Source: Thermofilaceae archaeon
Lineage (GTDB): Archaea; Thermoproteota; Thermoprotei; Thermofilales; Thermofilaceae
Length of the DNA: 64,000 nucleotides
Assembly (NCBI GenBank): GCA_025057995.1
Contig: JANXEW010000001.1
Span: 248,001-312,000, forward strand
Direction of reading: 5' to 3'
Within the stretch, counting starts at the first letter, position 1. Each line of letters begins with the position of its first letter. Positions 49,754 to 59,555 of this stretch are shown one piece after another. The translations under genes and the position numbers were made by a program. The notes beneath the pieces are model-generated. The model was not told the DNA's origin and made no database searches. It saw only the letters and a program-made list of their open reading frames with translations.

Positions 49754-50731
49754 TCAAATTCTCTCATCCTGTACCTTCTTCCAACCTCCGAAACTCCAAC
49801 CCTCTCTCTTCACTTCACCATAGTCTTTCAGGTACACGCCGGAGCCTTCTACGACCCTGCCGATACTCCAGACTCTCACCCTATGCTTCCCAGCTTCCGT
49901 CAATACGAGACTTGTTTTCTCCTCTGGCACTGTGAAGATGAACGAGTACTCCTCCCCACCCCTGTAGAGCGCCAGTTCTAACGGGTCTTCGCCCCAAGCC
50001 TCAGCGCACTTGACGAGCAGCGGGCTGAGAGGAAGATTTTCAAGTTCAAGCCTTACGCCGCTTGCTTCAGCGAGGTAATGCAGAGTTAAAGCCACCCCGT
50101 CGCTGTCGTCGATAGAAGCGGTTACAAAGTCGACCACGCTAAGCCAGAAGTCCCGAGGTACAATCTTGGGTCTATACGTAATCTCCACTGCCTCCTCCAA
50201 GCCTTCGCAGAGTTCAGCCCCCTTGAGCAATACGGAGTAAGCGGCTGGAGTCAAGATCTCGTGCCCAGCCATCATTAAAACGTCACCCGGTTTCGCCCCA
50301 CTCCTCGCTACGAGCTTCTCAGCAACTCCTAGTGCTGCAACCGCAAGGTAGAGGTGGTCGGAGTAGCCGGTATCACCTCCCCAAACTCGAACCCCAAGAG
50401 CTTCGCAAGCTTCCTCAACCCCTTTAAACAACGTATCCGCAACTTCGACGGTCTCCTCAGGCAAACCTAAGCCTAGTAGGACGCCTACGGGTTTAGCGCC
50501 TTTCACCAAAACATCGCTGACCGCAGCTGTTACAGCCCTCCAGCCGGCATCCTGAAGCGTCATACCCGGAAGCCAGTCGGTGACCTCGTCGAACACGTCT
50601 ATCTTGAAGACTATATTGCCGCTAAGTTGAGCTGCTTGAGCGTCGTCAAGACCCAGCAGCTCACGTGGGTCGCGTTTAAACACTCTCCAAGCTCTCTCTA
50701 TCAACTCCCTCTCGTCCACGCTACTCGTCAC
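49754..50731 (-). CDS. thiL: Thiamine-monophosphate kinase (ThiL) family
   Basis: FKIDVFDEVTDWLPGMTLQDAGWRAVTAAVSDVLVKGAKPVGVLLGLGLP; VWGGDTGYSD; ASIDDSDGVALTLHYLAEAS. Confidence 0.87.
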   Translation of the reverse strand: MTSSVDERELIERAWRVFKRDPRELLGLDDAQAAQLSGNIVFKIDVFDEVTDWLPGMTLQDAGWRAVTAAVSDVLVKGAKPVGVLLGLGLPEETVEVADTLFKGVEEACEALGVRVWGGDTGYSDHLYLAVAALGVAEKLVARSGAKPGDVLMMAGHEILTPAAYSVLLKGAELCEGLEEAVEITYRPKIVPRDFWLSVVDFVTASIDDSDGVALTLHYLAEASGVRLELENLPLSPLLVKCAEAWGEDPLELALYRGGEEYSFIFTVPEEKTSLVLTEAGKHRVRVWSIGRVVEGSGVYLKDYGEVKREGWSFGGWKKVQDERI

Positions 50732-50854
50732 GTGGAGAGAGTAAAAAATATTCGCTGGAGCGCGATATCTGTTACGCTCTACAGGCTTAGAGGATCCTGT
50801 TACGTTGGGTACCTAGCGGCCGACCCCTTTCTAGATTTACGTATACCTTCTTGA

Positions 50855-51139
50855 TCAACGTAGTACTTTTTTAATTTCCTCCAACCCTATGAAAACAGAG
50901 TTCCCGTCTACTAGTATCGGGGCTTTAGCGGTGCCGTACTCGAAAAGCAGCCAACCGCGTAAACCGTTTACGCTGATATCGACTCGCCTATACCGTATCC
51001 CTCGTTTAGCTAACTCGGCTTCGGCAGCTTTCGACTCCTCTCCATCATCTACGAAGAGGGTAGCTTCCTCCAACTTTTCACCCGATTCGAAGCTATTCTG
51101 TAAGGATTGTTCTCGGTAACGCACACAACCCCCGCTCAT
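50855..51139 (-). CDS. Small glutaredoxin/thioredoxin-like protein without CxxC
   Basis: ATLFVDDGEESKAAEAELAKRGIRYRRVDISVNGLRGWLLFEYGTAKAPILVDGNSVFIGLEEIKKVL (beta-alpha-beta plus cis-Pro-like API; no CxxC). Confidence 0.6.
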   Translation of the reverse strand: MSGGCVRYREQSLQNSFESGEKLEEATLFVDDGEESKAAEAELAKRGIRYRRVDISVNGLRGWLLFEYGTAKAPILVDGNSVFIGLEEIKKVLR

Positions 51140-51233
51140 ACCTGTGAAAGCAGCCTGTAATACCCTCCGCTGATAGTGGAGTGAAAGTATCTAACCCGTA
51201 ACGGTTATTTAAGGCGGAGCTAGAGCCTACGGC

Positions 51234-52340
51234 GTGATAATCTTTGCGACAGGGATTAGCGGTAGCGGGAGACTCAACTACCTTGAGGAGGCTGCCGCAG
51301 ACAGCGGAGGCAAGCTAAAGGTCGTGGACATAGGTAAGAGGATGTTCGAGAAGAGCGCCGAGTTAGGAATTCGCATCCCGGACGGGAAGATCCTGGACAT
51401 GGACCCTCTAGCTCTCGACTACCTTAGAGCTGTGACCTTTGAAGAACTGTTGAAAGAGGCTGAACTCTACCGGGGTCCGGGAAGCGAAGTTGATCTAGTG
51501 ATCAGCACACACGTCTGCTTCCGGTGGAAAAAACACTTAACGCCAGCGTTCAACCTCTACTACCTCAACAGCATAGACCCAGACATCTACGTTACTATTG
51601 TGGACAACGCGCAAGCGGTTAGAGCGAGGCTCGAGGAGACCCAGTGGAAGGGTAGGTTGAAGTTGAAGGACATAGTCGTTTGGAGGGACGAGGAGATGTT
51701 CATCACTGAGATACTTGCAGCCTACCGTCGGAAACCGTTTTACATTCTAGCTAGAAGAGAGCCTCCGAGGTTGCTCCTCGACATATTGTATAAAGTGGAG
51801 AAGCAAAGGTTGAGAGGTGGAAAACCAGCGTTTAAAGTGTACTTAAGCTACCCCATAACCCATGTGCTAAGCAACCCTGAACATTTCAAGATGAAGGATG
51901 CAGTGAAGGAGGCTTTACGAGAAGTTGGAGCGATAGTCTTCGACCCTATAGCTATAGACGAAGTACAGATTACTGGTTTAGCTGAGGACGCTGAACGCAA
52001 CAAGCGCGAATGCGTAGACTTAGAGGTCGAAGGGAAGAACTTAAGGCTAGACACTAGGGAGATACTTGAAGCTAGAAGCGACATCATCGATCAGACGGTG
52101 GCTAGAGACTACAAGCTGATCGACCAGTCGGACGCCATAATTGTCTTCTACCCGACTACCTCGGTTTCGCCGGGCGTCCTAAACGAAATCAGGTACGGCT
52201 TTACTCATAATAAGGACGTCTACGCGATTTTCCCGATTGAAACCAGAAGCCCCTTCTTCGAGTACTACACCACGATGGTCTTCAAAAGTCATACAGAACT
52301 AATAGAGTACCTTAAATCGAGCGGTCACCTTACCTCTTAA
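51234..52340 (+). CDS. Fusion of degenerate P-loop kinase-like N-term and nucleoside 2-deoxyribosyltransferase-like C-term
   Basis: N-term MIIFATGISGSGRLNYLEEAA (adenylate-kinase-like, Walker Lys absent); C-term KVYLSYPITHVL...YKLIDQSDAIIVFYPTTSVSPGVLNEIRYGFTHNKDVYAIFP. Confidence 0.7.
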   Translation: MIIFATGISGSGRLNYLEEAAADSGGKLKVVDIGKRMFEKSAELGIRIPDGKILDMDPLALDYLRAVTFEELLKEAELYRGPGSEVDLVISTHVCFRWKKHLTPAFNLYYLNSIDPDIYVTIVDNAQAVRARLEETQWKGRLKLKDIVVWRDEEMFITEILAAYRRKPFYILARREPPRLLLDILYKVEKQRLRGGKPAFKVYLSYPITHVLSNPEHFKMKDAVKEALREVGAIVFDPIAIDEVQITGLAEDAERNKRECVDLEVEGKNLRLDTREILEARSDIIDQTVARDYKLIDQSDAIIVFYPTTSVSPGVLNEIRYGFTHNKDVYAIFPIETRSPFFEYYTTMVFKSHTELIEYLKSSGHLTS

Positions 52341-52569
52341 CGCTAGACCGTATGATCTCAATCAAGTAACCCTCCTCCCCGGGTAAACCTTCGAAAACCG
52401 GCTTAGAGTCTACAAAAAGGATCGGGTAACTAGAATCCGTCTCCCTAAACGCGACCTCCACCTGCTCGTTTAACTCTCCTTCTAGAAACTCCTTTAACTC
52501 TTCCAACCACTTCAACAAAGTCCACGCGTGGTAATCATCCCTTCTTCCAGCTACCTCAACTCTGACCAT
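52330..52569 (-). CDS. Small hypothetical protein, possibly thioredoxin-like
   Basis: 79 aa; YPILFVDSKPVFEGLPGEEGYLIEII resembles the C-terminal half of the 50855-51139 product; 11-nt convergent overlap with the fusion gene. Confidence 0.5.
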   Translation of the reverse strand: MVRVEVAGRRDDYHAWTLLKWLEELKEFLEGELNEQVEVAFRETDSSYPILFVDSKPVFEGLPGEEGYLIEIIRSSVKR

Positions 52570-53013
52570 GTTAAAGCACCTAGCCCATTATCACTCTCCA
52601 TATCATTGTGGAAAAGGGCGCTCTTTAAAGTCGAACTCCGGTTGTGCAGCAACTTCCACAGAGGGGTTAAGGGTAGTCGCACGGTATGCAAGGCGTGAAA
52701 ATTCTTCTCCCCGGGGCATTTAGCACATGTTTTACCAGCGAAGTTCCTTTCCTCGACGATTAGGACATCTATACAGACTAGCTGTGAGACAAGCAAGGCA
52801 ACTGAAATCCCAGCGCTACCACTGGACACTTCCCCAATCAAACCCTCACGCCTCCTAATTCAAACTCTTCTAACGCTTCGCCCGTAACGAGAAGTCGAGC
52901 ATAAAAGCCGTGAGACTTTACGGGAAAGCCGCGTTCTGAATAGACTACTCCAGTTCGCTCGTTTAAAGTTGTAGAGTTATTTCCGCTGTAGGTGAAAAGG
53001 ATCCTTAGGTTAG

Positions 53014-53103
53014 AGCCCCGGCCGGGAATTGAACCCGGGTCCACCGCCTCTATCGGGTTTGCTGCCATACCACGGCAGCGCTCTTACACTAAGCTACCGG
53101 GGC
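53014..53103 (-). tRNA. tRNA-Thr(GGT), with an apparent 18-nt intron/insertion
   Basis: Minus strand GCCCCGG TA GCTTAGTGTAAGAGC G CTGCC GTGGTA [TGGCAGCAAACCCGATAG] A GGCGG TGGAC CCGGG TTCAATT CCCGG CCGGGGC T. 7-bp acceptor, T-arm and anticodon stem pair; anticodon at + 53069-53071; U73 fits archaeal Thr identity. No encoded CCA. Confidence 0.85.
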
Positions 53104-53299
53104 TGTGGAATACTTTCTTACTAGAGAAAAAAAGTTTTACTCTTGTCTCTTTTACTGTAGTCGAAGCGAGTTAACAGGAGAGGGAGAGTAAGTGCAGCGA
53201 ATAGAACTCTGGCACCTGAATCCACTCTCGTAACCGGTCGAGGATTCCACTCTTCATGTTAGAGAGCAGAGATAATTGACACCATGGTTTAGTTAAAGC

Positions 53300-55906
53300 G
53301 TGCACGAGTCCCCTTTAAGCCAGCAAGGCTCTGTTACTGGCTCGAATAGAGGGCAAAGGGGTTTGACGTTTACTGGCAGCAAGGCTTCAGCTGTGTCTTT
53401 TCCCCTTGGTGGAATAGGTACAGGCAGCATAGGTTTAGCGGCTAACGGACGTCTCATCGACTGGGAGATCTTCAACAAGCCTAACAAAGGTGGATTAAAT
53501 GGTTTCACAAGCTTCGTCGTTAAAGCTGAAGCTAATGGAGCCATCATCGACGCTAGGGTTCTCGAAGGTGACCCCCCGCCGCCCTACACGGGTAGCGGTC
53601 GAGGCTTCGGCTTCGGGCTCGAGAGGGAGAGCATGGCCGGGTTACCTCACTTCAGAGATACAGTGTTTGAGGCAACTTTTCCGATTGCTACGATAACGTT
53701 CATGGATGACAGCTTTCCGGGAAAGGTACGGTTGACAGCTTTCAACCCCCTCATACCGCTTGAAGACAAGGATTCAAGTCTACCAGCGGCTTTCTTCGAG
53801 ATAGAGATCGAGAACACGAGCGAGCAAAGGGTAGAGTATACAGTCTGTTTGAACGCTCAAAATCCCTCGCCCCCCGGTAGATGCGTAAACCGGTACGTTG
53901 AAAGCGGCCGCGTCAAGCTCCTAGTACTTTCTCCCCACGGACTAGACGAAAGAGATGTCGCTTACGGGCAACTCGCTGTAGCGACAGACGCTGAGAATGT
54001 AAGCTGTCAAGAGTACTGGTACAGGGGCTCATGGTTTGATAACCTTCAAGTCTTTTGGAGGGACTTCACGACGCCTGGAAAGCTCAAGGAGAGGCGGTAC
54101 CCCGAGCCACAGCTCGGCGTAAGAGATCACGGATCGTTAGCAGCACACGTTCAACTCAATCCGGGCGAGAGGGGCAAGGTTAGATTCCTCATAGCATGGT
54201 ACTATCCAAACTGTCGCAACTACTGGAACCCGGAGTCAGATAAACCTCGCACTTGGAGGAACTATTACGCCACCCTGTTCTCCTCCGTCGAAGAAGTCTT
54301 ACTATACTGTTTCGAAAAGTGGGATTGGTTGTACTCAAAAACAAGGGAGTTCACAGACCTCCTCTTCGCCTCAACTCTCCCCAGCTACGTGGTCGACGCC
54401 GTCTCCTCCAACCTAGCCGTGCTTAAGTCGCCGACGGTCCTAAGACTTGAGGGAGGTGAACTCTACGGTTTCGAAGGCTGCTCGCAAGACTCAGGCTGTT
54501 GTGAAGGATGCTGCGCGCACGTCTGGAGATACTCCATAGCCCCCCTCTACCTTTTCCCGAACCTAGATAAGTCGATGTGGGAGCTCCACCTCAACTACAG
54601 CGTAGACGCCGACGGGAGGATGAGCTTCCGCCTCATGCTCCCACTAGGGAGAAAGTGGCTCTTCCCCCACGCGGCAGTGGACGGCCAGTGCGGTTGCTTG
54701 CTGAGGATTTACGCCCTATGGAGGTCTACTGGCGACGACGAGTGGCTTAGGGACGTTTGGCCGGTAGTCAAAAAGATGGTTGAGTACGCTTGGGCGGAGG
54801 CTAACGTGGACGCTTGGGACAGGGATAGAGACGGGGTTCTCGAGGGCAGGCAACATAACACATTCGACCTCGAGCTCTTCGGACCTAACGCGTGGCTCAC
54901 TGGATGGTACCTTTGTGCGTTGAAAGCAGCATCCGAGATCGCGAAGCACGTCGGCGACCAGACCTTTGGAATCTACGAAGAGTTGTTTAAGAAGGGTAAG
55001 AAGTGGGTTGAAGAGAACCTTTTCAACGGGGAGTTTTTCGTACAATCTATCGACCTCAAGAATAGACGGCTGTTAGAGAGTTTTTCGCAAGATGATCCGG
55101 GAGTCGTGGAAGCCTACTGGGATGAAGAGCTCGGGGAGCTTAAATACCAGCTGGGTGGCGGGTGCTTCATAGCTCAAGTAGAAGCCCAGTTCTTTGCAAA
55201 CCTCTTTAAACTGGGAGAACTTCTGGACGAAAGCAAGGTGATAAGTACTCTATCGTCAATCTACAGGTACAACTTCGTTGAGACTCGGAGATACTTTAAC
55301 CCTTGCAGGATATACGCAGTGGACGGCGAGAAAGGCGTAGTAAATTGTACTTGGCCTAAGGGCAGGAGACCGGCCATCCCAATACCGTACGCCGAAGAGG
55401 TTTGGACCGGCCTCGAGTACATCGTCGCAGCCCACATGGTTACGGAGGGGATGGTTGAACAGGGTCTTGAAATCGTAAAAGCCGTTAGGGACAGGTACGA
55501 CGGAGTGAAAAGGAACCCTTGGAGTGAAATAGAGTGCGGCAGTAACTATGCGAGGTCTCTCTCATCTTATTCTCTACTAATAGCTTTAAGCGGGTTCGAC
55601 TGGGATGGGAGGAACGGGTCGCTTACCTTCAATCCTAAGATAAGTGGTAACGGAGAGTTTTCAACCTTCTGGTGTTGTAACACCGCATGGGGTTTCTTCC
55701 GTTCGACGAGTGATTTCTCCGAGTTGAGCGTCCGCCACGGTAGACTAAATTTGAAAACTTTGCACTTCAACATCCCGTCCTCAAGAACAATTAAAAGCGT
55801 CCAAGTAAATGGTAAACGAGTCGAGTACACGATTGAAGGTTTCTCAGTCAAGTTCCCTGAGGAACTGTCGTTGAGAGAAGGTGACGTGCTTCGCTTGGAA
55901 CACTAG
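53300..55906 (+). CDS. GH116-family (GBA2-type, DUF608) beta-glucosidase/glycosidase
   Basis: VSFPLGGIGTGSIGLAANGRLIDWEIFNKPNKG; DRDGVLEGRQHNTFDLELFGPNAWLTGWYLCALKAASEIA; PIPYAEEVWTGLEYIVAAHMV. Confidence 0.93.
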   Translation: MHESPLSQQGSVTGSNRGQRGLTFTGSKASAVSFPLGGIGTGSIGLAANGRLIDWEIFNKPNKGGLNGFTSFVVKAEANGAIIDARVLEGDPPPPYTGSGRGFGFGLERESMAGLPHFRDTVFEATFPIATITFMDDSFPGKVRLTAFNPLIPLEDKDSSLPAAFFEIEIENTSEQRVEYTVCLNAQNPSPPGRCVNRYVESGRVKLLVLSPHGLDERDVAYGQLAVATDAENVSCQEYWYRGSWFDNLQVFWRDFTTPGKLKERRYPEPQLGVRDHGSLAAHVQLNPGERGKVRFLIAWYYPNCRNYWNPESDKPRTWRNYYATLFSSVEEVLLYCFEKWDWLYSKTREFTDLLFASTLPSYVVDAVSSNLAVLKSPTVLRLEGGELYGFEGCSQDSGCCEGCCAHVWRYSIAPLYLFPNLDKSMWELHLNYSVDADGRMSFRLMLPLGRKWLFPHAAVDGQCGCLLRIYALWRSTGDDEWLRDVWPVVKKMVEYAWAEANVDAWDRDRDGVLEGRQHNTFDLELFGPNAWLTGWYLCALKAASEIAKHVGDQTFGIYEELFKKGKKWVEENLFNGEFFVQSIDLKNRRLLESFSQDDPGVVEAYWDEELGELKYQLGGGCFIAQVEAQFFANLFKLGELLDESKVISTLSSIYRYNFVETRRYFNPCRIYAVDGEKGVVNCTWPKGRRPAIPIPYAEEVWTGLEYIVAAHMVTEGMVEQGLEIVKAVRDRYDGVKRNPWSEIECGSNYARSLSSYSLLIALSGFDWDGRNGSLTFNPKISGNGEFSTFWCCNTAWGFFRSTSDFSELSVRHGRLNLKTLHFNIPSSRTIKSVQVNGKRVEYTIEGFSVKFPEELSLREGDVLRLEH

Positions 55907-55969
55907 AGATGCAAAAAGTTAACTAGAAGATACTAGATGTTAATCACGAGAAAAATTTATGAGACTTAA

Positions 55970-56719
55970 GTGAAAATCTTCCCGATGATAATCTTCGAAA
56001 GAGGTGAGCATAAGGCTGTCGTTTTCAGAGGCTACACTCCTCCCGGCCACGTTCAAGCAAACCAGTTCCTCATAGTCGACTCGGGTCAAGGGCTTCTCGC
56101 TGACCCGGGTGGGAGAGTCGTCTTCAACAAGCTGATAGCGGAGATGTCGAAGTTTGTTCCACCGCCCCGCGTCAAATACCTTTTCTTCTCCCACCAGGAT
56201 CCCGACATACTGGGCGCTGCAGCTGTCTGGTATACGGGGTTGGAGAACGCGAAGATACTGTTACCTGACGTCTGGCTCCGCTTCCTACCCCACTCTTTCC
56301 ACCATAGCATAGACTTGGAGGGTAGGGTCCTAGGGATCCCGGAAGAGGGGCTAAACGTTAAGCTTGGAGAGTGCGAGCTTCAACTGATACCGGCACACTT
56401 CCTCCACTCTCCGGGAAACTTCCAGATATACGACCCGTGCCTTAAGCTCCTTTACAGCGGCGACCTCTTCGCATCACTCTTTCCCAGCAACGTGGACTAT
56501 GATGTCGCTGAGAGCTTCGAGTCCCACGTCCGGTACATGGAGTTCTTCCATAGAAGATACATACCCTCCCAGCGAGCCGTGCAAAGGTGGTTACAGAAGG
56601 TCAAAGACCTTGAAATCGAGGCCGTTGTACCACAACACGGTGCTATAATAAAAGGTGAAGAGAACGTTAAAAAGAGTATTAACTGGGTTAGCGGGATTAA
56701 AGGCTACTTAGATGATTAA
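55970..56719 (+). CDS. MBL-fold metalloprotein, flavodiiron/ODP-like without flavodoxin domain
   Basis: YLFFSHQDPDILGAAAVW, LIPAHFLHSPGNFQIYDPCLKLLYSGDLFASLFP, VVPQHGAIIKG. Confidence 0.85.
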   Translation: MKIFPMIIFERGEHKAVVFRGYTPPGHVQANQFLIVDSGQGLLADPGGRVVFNKLIAEMSKFVPPPRVKYLFFSHQDPDILGAAAVWYTGLENAKILLPDVWLRFLPHSFHHSIDLEGRVLGIPEEGLNVKLGECELQLIPAHFLHSPGNFQIYDPCLKLLYSGDLFASLFPSNVDYDVAESFESHVRYMEFFHRRYIPSQRAVQRWLQKVKDLEIEAVVPQHGAIIKGEENVKKSINWVSGIKGYLDD

Positions 56720-56749
56720 GCAAAAATAAAATTTAAAATTGTTTGATTT

Positions 56750-58087
56750 CTAAACAAATGGTCTAGAAATCCCTATATTTCTAGCCAATATGTAAGGTGC
56801 TCTAACTGCAGGGTTTACCTCCCACCAACTGATATCGTACACTTCCTTACCGAGTAATTCGATGTTAGAAAGTAGCTTAGGTAGACGGTCAGCTATCCTG
56901 ACCCGTGTTACCGGGTACTTGACTTCCCCGTTTTCAACGTAGAACGCAGCGTCTCTCGCAATCGTAGAGAAGATGCCTTCCACGTAGTTCTGTAGCCGAG
57001 TATACCAGTTGTTCGTGATCACCACGCCCCTCTTCATCTCTTCGATCAACTCGTCAAAGGAAGCATCCCCAGCGTTGACGCTGAGAGTCCAGGCGTGTGG
57101 GAACATGACGCCAGCGTTTCCAGTACTCTGCGCGCCGAACTTAGCCGCTGTCTTAGAATTGTGTAAGAGGGTCTTCAACACACCGTTCTCTATGATAGCC
57201 TTATTCCGCGTCTCCTGAGCCTCGTCATCGAAAGAAGTGGAGCCGAGGAGATCAGGGTTTCTAGGGCTGTCGAACAAACTGAAGTTCTCGCTAGCCACCT
57301 TCGACCCGGGCTCAACTCTAGCGAAAATCGAATTACCCATCAGGACGGCTAGCGCACTAGACATCATGCCCACAAGGTTCACGAGGTTGCCTACAACCAT
57401 AGGGGATAGTAGTACGTCGTAAGCCCCCGGCTCAATCTGCTTCGGTTCTCCCTCTGCTCTCTCAGCGAGCTCGAGAGCGGTTCTAGCCATCTGCTTCGCT
57501 TTATCGAAGGCCAGTCTCCTGCTGCCGTACGACCATTGTCCTGACGACTCGCCCACGAACACCCGAAGGTAGGCTTCAACGCCTGTATAAGCCTCCTCCA
57601 GCTTCGCTCCCCTAGAGTTAGCCAACCCCTTCTCCGTGTACGTTAACGTTAGTGCGCCCGCTACGCGGTCGGCTTTCGACGTCTCCGAGAGGAGAGACTC
57701 GGCTAGAGGTCCCGGGTCCTCCATGGTTTTGAGGACGTTACTGTCCACGAGCCCTTCAAGCTTCTCGATCTCCGCCGGCTCAGGTAAGGGGGCGTACAAC
57801 ATACTCGGCTTCAGTTGTGCCGACGCAGAGATCGCTCTATCGACCAGCCTGTCGACTTGTTCAAAGGTCGTCGGGTGAACTTCGCTCAAAAGGATCTTCC
57901 CTTCCTTCGTCATGTACAACCCGACGGTGAACATGTCCCACCTCTGGACAACGCTAACCTCGCTGTTTGCGAACTTTACCATCACGCTCTTAGTCCTGTA
58001 GACTTGAGCGCTGGCTTCCTCGAAACCACGCTTTAAGATAGCTTGAACCAGCTTCTCAGCAACACCCGAGATTTCGGAACAGGTCAT
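56750..58087 (-). CDS. pmbA: TldD/PmbA family protein (TldE-like subunit)
   Basis: KTLLHNSKTAAKFGAQSTGNAG; ENFSLFDSPRNPDLLGSTSFDDEAQETRNKAIIENGVLKT; no HExxxH. Confidence 0.92.
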   Translation of the reverse strand: MTCSEISGVAEKLVQAILKRGFEEASAQVYRTKSVMVKFANSEVSVVQRWDMFTVGLYMTKEGKILLSEVHPTTFEQVDRLVDRAISASAQLKPSMLYAPLPEPAEIEKLEGLVDSNVLKTMEDPGPLAESLLSETSKADRVAGALTLTYTEKGLANSRGAKLEEAYTGVEAYLRVFVGESSGQWSYGSRRLAFDKAKQMARTALELAERAEGEPKQIEPGAYDVLLSPMVVGNLVNLVGMMSSALAVLMGNSIFARVEPGSKVASENFSLFDSPRNPDLLGSTSFDDEAQETRNKAIIENGVLKTLLHNSKTAAKFGAQSTGNAGVMFPHAWTLSVNAGDASFDELIEEMKRGVVITNNWYTRLQNYVEGIFSTIARDAAFYVENGEVKYPVTRVRIADRLPKLLSNIELLGKEVYDISWWEVNPAVRAPYILARNIGISRPFV

Positions 58088-59535
58088 CAGCCCACCACCC
58101 CCAACGGGATGTTCCTCAACTTAACGTCTGGTCCCCCAAACCAGACGGGTACACCTTGGCTAGGCTCTCCTTTACCACAAGTACCAGGCTCAAAGCGTAA
58201 CTCCTTCCCAGCAGCTTCTATGCTAGAGTAGAAGCTCTTAGTCGTAACCTCGAGAACAGGGTTGCGGACAGGCTTAGTTAACTCACCCTTCTCGATCAAG
58301 TAGCACTCTAGACCAACGTAACGCTGACCCCACCTTATGTCATCTATGTTCCACTCCATGTAGCTCTTCATATAAACGCCGAGCTTAACGCCTTCTAACA
58401 ACTCTTCGAAAGAATGGTCGCCGGGGGCAAGGTAAGTGTTAGCCATCCTGATTATAGGTTCGCTGTTGTGGTCCATAGCCCTAGCTGCGGCGTTACTGGT
58501 TGTACCCCAAAGGCTAGCGGTCCAACGGTTGTGGAGATGCTCGTTGATCAACCCTTCCTTGTAAAGGTACCGTGCTCTAGCCGGCACCCCTTCGTCGTCG
58601 TACAGGTAGAAACCGTAGCTACCTGGAAGCGTAGGGTCGTCGATTACCGTCGCGTACTTGCCTCCTATACGCTCGCCGATCATCCCGGGTTTTACGAAGC
58701 TCATCCCAGCTTGCGCAGCCTCCCTCCCCCAGATCCTATCAGCTTCACTAGGGTGCCCGCAGCTTTCGTGGACGATGAGTCCGACGATCTCGCTTCCCAC
58801 GATGACGTCTAAGGGACCTTTCGGCGGCTCAATCCCGTTGACGAGTACGTTTTCAAGTTTAGTCGCTTCTTCAGCTGCAGCTTCCGGCACCTTCCACTTA
58901 TCCAGTTGCTCGAGCCCGCCGCTACCGCCGAACGATTGCGAACGTTGGATGGTCCCCTTCTGCGGGTGGAGGAGTACGAAGTTGTAGCCTACGCTTAGCC
59001 TCGGCACCCTGCTGACTATGAATGCTCCATCAGAGTTTATGATCGTCTTCTCCTCAACGTCCTCCGAATATCTGGCTGTAAGCGTCATCATCTTAGTCTC
59101 TTTGACGGAGTCCTTAGCCTTGTCCCAAACTTCAGCCATGTAAGAGATCTTTTCCCCTAGATCCATCCTGTCGAAAGGTTTGACGCATAAGGCCTCGTAC
59201 TTAGCCTTCCCCAGCCTAGCTTCGGAGAACTGTATAGGCTTCTTCATGAACTTCGAATGTACGTTAGCTAGCTTTACAGCCTGCTCTACAGCTTCCCTCA
59301 AGCTATCCCAGTTCAAAGAGCTTGTAGCGGAGAACCCTAAAGCTCCCTTGACGATGACTCTTACACCTATACCTTCCTCAATCGACTCCCCATATCCCAC
59401 GAGTTCGCCGTTACGAGCGAAGAAGGAGGAACTCGTATGCCGGTGGTAGCGGGCTTCAGCGTAAACAGCACCTAGATGAAGAGCGAAGTTTACACCTTTT
59501 TGCAACAAGTCTTCGTGCACTAGACCTCTATCCAT
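58087..59535 (-). CDS. tldD: TldD-family metalloprotease
   Basis: HESCGH (HExxxH) in VGLIVHESCGHPSEADRIWGREAAQAGMSFV; DDEGVPARARYLYKEGLINEHLHNRWTA. Start refined to ATG 59535. Confidence 0.94.
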   Translation of the reverse strand: MDRGLVHEDLLQKGVNFALHLGAVYAEARYHRHTSSSFFARNGELVGYGESIEEGIGVRVIVKGALGFSATSSLNWDSLREAVEQAVKLANVHSKFMKKPIQFSEARLGKAKYEALCVKPFDRMDLGEKISYMAEVWDKAKDSVKETKMMTLTARYSEDVEEKTIINSDGAFIVSRVPRLSVGYNFVLLHPQKGTIQRSQSFGGSGGLEQLDKWKVPEAAAEEATKLENVLVNGIEPPKGPLDVIVGSEIVGLIVHESCGHPSEADRIWGREAAQAGMSFVKPGMIGERIGGKYATVIDDPTLPGSYGFYLYDDEGVPARARYLYKEGLINEHLHNRWTASLWGTTSNAAARAMDHNSEPIIRMANTYLAPGDHSFEELLEGVKLGVYMKSYMEWNIDDIRWGQRYVGLECYLIEKGELTKPVRNPVLEVTTKSFYSSIEAAGKELRFEPGTCGKGEPSQGVPVWFGGPDVKLRNIPLGVVG

Positions 59536-59555
59536 CGGAGAATAAAAGTGTAGCG

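Noticed and set aside
52551-52841. 96-aa minus-strand ORF with CAKCPGE motif
   Set aside because: Only weak coding appearance; no family recognised and no clear start signal. Left unannotated but could be rechecked.
52838-53068. 76-aa minus-strand ORF
   Set aside because: Its N-terminus translates the tRNA gene, so it is not a protein gene.
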